Origin: Eretmocerus hayati
Taxonomy: Eukaryota; Arthropoda; Insecta; Hymenoptera; Aphelinidae
Length of the DNA: 64,000 nt
Assembly (NCBI GenBank): GCA_029851415.1
Contig: CM056742.1
Coordinates: 157,609,121 to 157,673,120, forward strand
Reading direction: 5' to 3'
In this document: positions 60,690 through 64,000 of the stretch, in pieces
Layout: every line of letters begins with the position of its first letter
How positions within the stretch are numbered: the stretch's first letter is position 1
Program-made: the position numbers and the translations under genes
Notes under the pieces: model-generated
Seen by the model: the letters and a program-made list of their open reading frames with translations, nothing else
Told to the model about the DNA's origin: nothing
Database searches by the model: none

Positions 60690-63600
60690 TGTGGAAGCTT
60701 TCCTCAGAGTCATTGAGGAATGTATACTGAAACCGGGAGGGAAAATTTTAGTTGGATTGTGTGTTGGTTATAATAGTTCCAATGTGCATAATTCTTCGAA
60801 TTCCATTAACTTATTCGTTTGACTACATGGACGTCTTCTTACCTTCACATGGGACACATTTGCAAAGTAGAGAATTGATACAAAATTATATACTGAAGCC
60901 AGGATCGAATATATGGGTCGGATTGCGAGTTGATCGAACAAGGATTTTCGTTTCATCCCGATCAACTCTGCATAAATTTTCGAATTTCAATATTTTATTC
61001 GACCTTACTGCGTGGACGTCTTCTCAAATCATACAGAACACATTTGCAAAGTGGGAAGTTTACAAAAAATTTTATCGTCAAGCCGAAATCAGAAATTTGG
61101 GCTGAATCGCGAGTCGGACGGAAAGAAAAGTTTTGTTTCAACTCTATAATCTTTGCATAATTTTTTTGATTTCACTATTTCATTGTACCTTACTGCATAG
61201 ACGGCTTGGAGGAGACATGCAGAACACATTCGCAAAGTGGAAAGTCTAATAAGAATTTTACTCTGAAGCCAGGATCAAAAAATTTTGTTGTCTTGCGAGA
61301 CGGACGGAAAAAAAATTTCGTTCCATCCCTATGATCTTTGCATAATGTTTTCAATTTCAATATTTTATTCGATGTTCCTGCATGTACGTCTTATCAGAGA
61401 CATGAACAACACATTTGCGCGGTAAAAAGTTTACAAAAAAATTTATTCCTAAGCCAGGATAACAAAATTGTCGTTGGAATCCGACATGTGCGGAAAAAAA
61501 ATTCCATTTTATCCCCTTCAGCTCTGCATAACTTTTTGAATTCCAATATTTTATTCAATGTTACTGCATGTACGTCTTATCAACGACATTAACAACACAT
61601 TTGCGTGGTAAAAAGTTTAAAAAAAAATTCATCCCTAAGCCAGGATCAAAAAATTGTCGTTGGAATCCGAGGTGTGCGAAAAAAAAATTCGATTTTATCC
61701 CCTTCAACTCTGAATAACTTTTCGAATTTCAATATTTTATTCGATTTTATTGCATGTACATCTAATCAACGACATTAACAACACATTTGCGTGGTAAAAA
61801 GTTTAAAAAAAAATTCATCCCTAAGCCAGGATCAAAAAATTGTCGTTGGAATCCGGGGTGTGCGAAAAAAAAATTCGATTTTATCCCCTTCAACTCTGCA
61901 TAACTTTTTGAATTCCAATATTCTATTCGATTTTATTGCATGTACATCTAATCAACGACATTAACAACACATTTGCGTGGTAAAAAGCTTAAAAAAAAAT
62001 TCATCCCTAAGCCAGGATCAAAAAATTGTCGTTGGAATCCGGGGTGTGCGAAAAAAAAATTCGATTTTATCCCCTTCAACTCTGCATAACTTTTTGAATT
62101 CCAATATTCTATTCGATTTTATTGCATGTACATCTAATCAACGACATTAACAACACATTTGCGAGGTAAAAAGTTTAAAAAATAATTGATTCCTAAGCCA
62201 GGATCAAAAAATTGTCGTTGGAATCCGAGGTGTGCGAAAAAAAAATTCTATTTTATCCCCTTCAGCTCTGCATAACTTTTTGAATTCCAATATTTTATTC
62301 AATGTTACTGCATGTACGTCTTATCAAAGACATCAACAACAAATTTGCAAAGTGGAAAGTTTATAAAAAATTTTATCCTAAAGCCAAGATCAAAAATTTG
62401 GGTTTGATTGCGAGTTGGACGGAAAAAAAAGTTAGTTTCATCGCGATCATCTCTGCATAACTTTTTGAATTTCAATATTTCATTCGATTTTATTGCATGT
62501 ACGTCTTATCAACGACATAAACAACACATTTGCGAGGTAAAAAGTTTAAAAAAAAATTCATCCCTAAGCCAGGATCAAAAAATTGTCGTTGGAATCCGAG
62601 GTGTGCGAAAAAAAAATTCGATTTTATCCCCTTCAACTCTGAATAACTTTTCGAATTTCAATATTTTATTCGATTTTATTGCATGTACATCTAATCAACG
62701 ACATTAACAACACATTTGCGTGGTAAAAAGTTTAAAAAAAAATTCATCCCTAAGCCAGGATCAAAAAATTGTCGTTGGAATCCGGGGTGTGCGAAAAAAA
62801 AATTCGATTTTATCCCCTTCAACTCTGCATAACTTTTTGAATTCCAATATTTTATTCAATGTTACTGCATGTACGTCTTATCAAAGACATCAACAACGAA
62901 TTTGTAAAGTGGAAAGTTTATAAAAAATTTTATCCTAAAGCCATGATCAAAAATTTGGGTTTGATTGCGAGTTGGACGGAAAAAAAAGTTCGTTTCATCG
63001 CGATCATCTCTGCATAACTTTTTGAATTTCAATATTTCATTCGATTTTATTGCATGTACGTCTTATCAACGACATAAACAACACATTTGCGAGGTAAAAA
63101 GTTTAAAAAAAAATTCATCCCTAAGCCAGGATCAAAAAATTGTCGTTGGAATCCGAGGTGTGCGAAAAAAAAATTCGATTTTATCCCCTTCAACTCTGAA
63201 TAACTTTTCGAATTTCAATATTTTATTCGATTTTATTGCATGTACATCTAATCAACGACATTAACAACACATTTGCGTGGTAAAAAGTTTAAAAAAAAAT
63301 TCATCCCTAAGCCAGGATCAAAAAATTGTCGTTGGAATCCGGGGTGTGCGAAAAAAAAATTCGATTTTATCTCCTTCAACTCTGCATAACTTTTTGAAAT
63401 TGAATATTTAATTTGACTTTACTGCATGTAAGTCTTATCAATAACATTAACAACAAGTTTGCAGACTTGAAAGAATATAAAAAATTTAATCCTTGAGCCA
63501 GGATCAAAAATTTGGGGCTGAATTCCGAGTCGGACGGAAAAAAAAGTTAGTTTTATCACGATAATCTATGCATAATTTTTTGAAATTCAATAATTTATTA

Positions 63601-64000
63601 GACTTTACTGCATGTACGTCTTATCAATAACATCAACAACAAGTTTGCAAAGTTGGAAGAATATAAAAAATTTTATCCTTGAGCCAGGATCGAAAATTTG
63701 GGGTTGAATTCCGAGTCGGACGAAAAAAAAAAACCGTTTTGTCCCCTTCAACTCTGCATAACTTTTCGAAATTAAATATTTTATTCGACTTTACTGCATG
63801 TACGTCTTGACAATAACATTAACAAGAAGTTTGCAAAGTTGAAAGAATATAGAAAATTTTATCCTTGAGCCAGGATCAAAAATTTGGGGTTGAATTCCGA
63901 GTCGGACGGAAAAAAAAATCCGTTTTATCCCCTTCAACTCTGCATAAATTTTTGAATTGCAATATTTTGTTTGATTTTACTGCATGTACATCTTATCAAT
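60690..64000 (-). repeat. ~186-bp satellite array, right (inverted) arm, running off the window
   Basis: About 18 monomers of the same family as 44.6-50.35 kb, in reverse orientation. Inner monomers (60.69-61.3 kb) are diverged. The middle (about 61.4-63.36 kb) is an amplified variant with ATTGTCGTTGGAATCC and GTGTGCG; part of it forms a three-monomer unit of about 557 bp (62340 repeats at about 62896). From 63370 outward the monomers match the homogeneous class of the left arm. The array is cut by the window end. Confidence 0.95.

Noticed and set aside
60930..63264. Repeated open frames of 67-99 codons in the right satellite arm
   Set aside because: They recur with the monomer period and represent the translated satellite, not a gene family.

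Overview
The window looks like non-coding, repeat-rich nuclear DNA from an arthropod, most likely an insect and tentatively a hymenopteran. The reasons are AT-rich sequence, long gene-poor stretches, short GT/AG introns, non-LTR and DNA transposon debris, tandem satellites, and CpG-rich islands studded with GAC, GAA, GA and CTG microsatellites. Nothing in it looks like a bacterial gene order. The species assignment is inference only.

Layout. 0-14.4 kb: gene-poor DNA with a near-perfect 540-bp palindrome (1505-2044) and a 705-bp MITE with TA target duplication (8144-8848). 14.4-18.7 kb: a 4.3-kb segment bounded by matching terminal inverted repeats, whose arms are built from palindromic GGAATATTCC-type short repeats. 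21.5-24.6 kb: two further hairpin repeats and a 5'-truncated, frameshifted CR1/L2-like LINE reverse transcriptase ending in (ATCT)n. 27.8-28.6 kb: an hAT-like MITE with a 7-bp target duplication. 34.8-37.9 kb: a fragment of a C48/Ulp1-like cysteine protease wedged between a short dispersed repeat and a 316-bp satellite with alternating A/B monomers. 43.0-44.4 kb: a CpG-rich island, a strong GC hairpin and a tRNA-like sequence with an oligo-T terminator.

44.6-64.0 kb is the most structured part. A satellite of about 186 bp fills 44.6-50.35 kb in one orientation and about 60.7-64.0 kb in the opposite orientation. Diagnostic monomer variants occur in mirror order, and one stretch of roughly 500 bp is nearly identical between the arms. 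The roughly 10-kb core between the arms holds a SINE, a small three-exon FHA-domain gene on the minus strand (51591-52464), an uninterrupted 877-codon hAT-transposase-derived gene on the plus strand (53750-56383), an 860-bp tandem duplication and another MITE. The hAT protein keeps its catalytic residues, has a tandemly duplicated zinc-finger module, and carries a predicted N-terminal transmembrane helix, which is unexpected for a transposase.

Only two genes look potentially functional: the FHA gene and the hAT-derived gene. They are divergently transcribed, with about 1.3 kb between their start codons. No pathway link between them can be shown. The remaining open frames are short and lie in repeats or unique AT-rich DNA; I do not regard them as genes.
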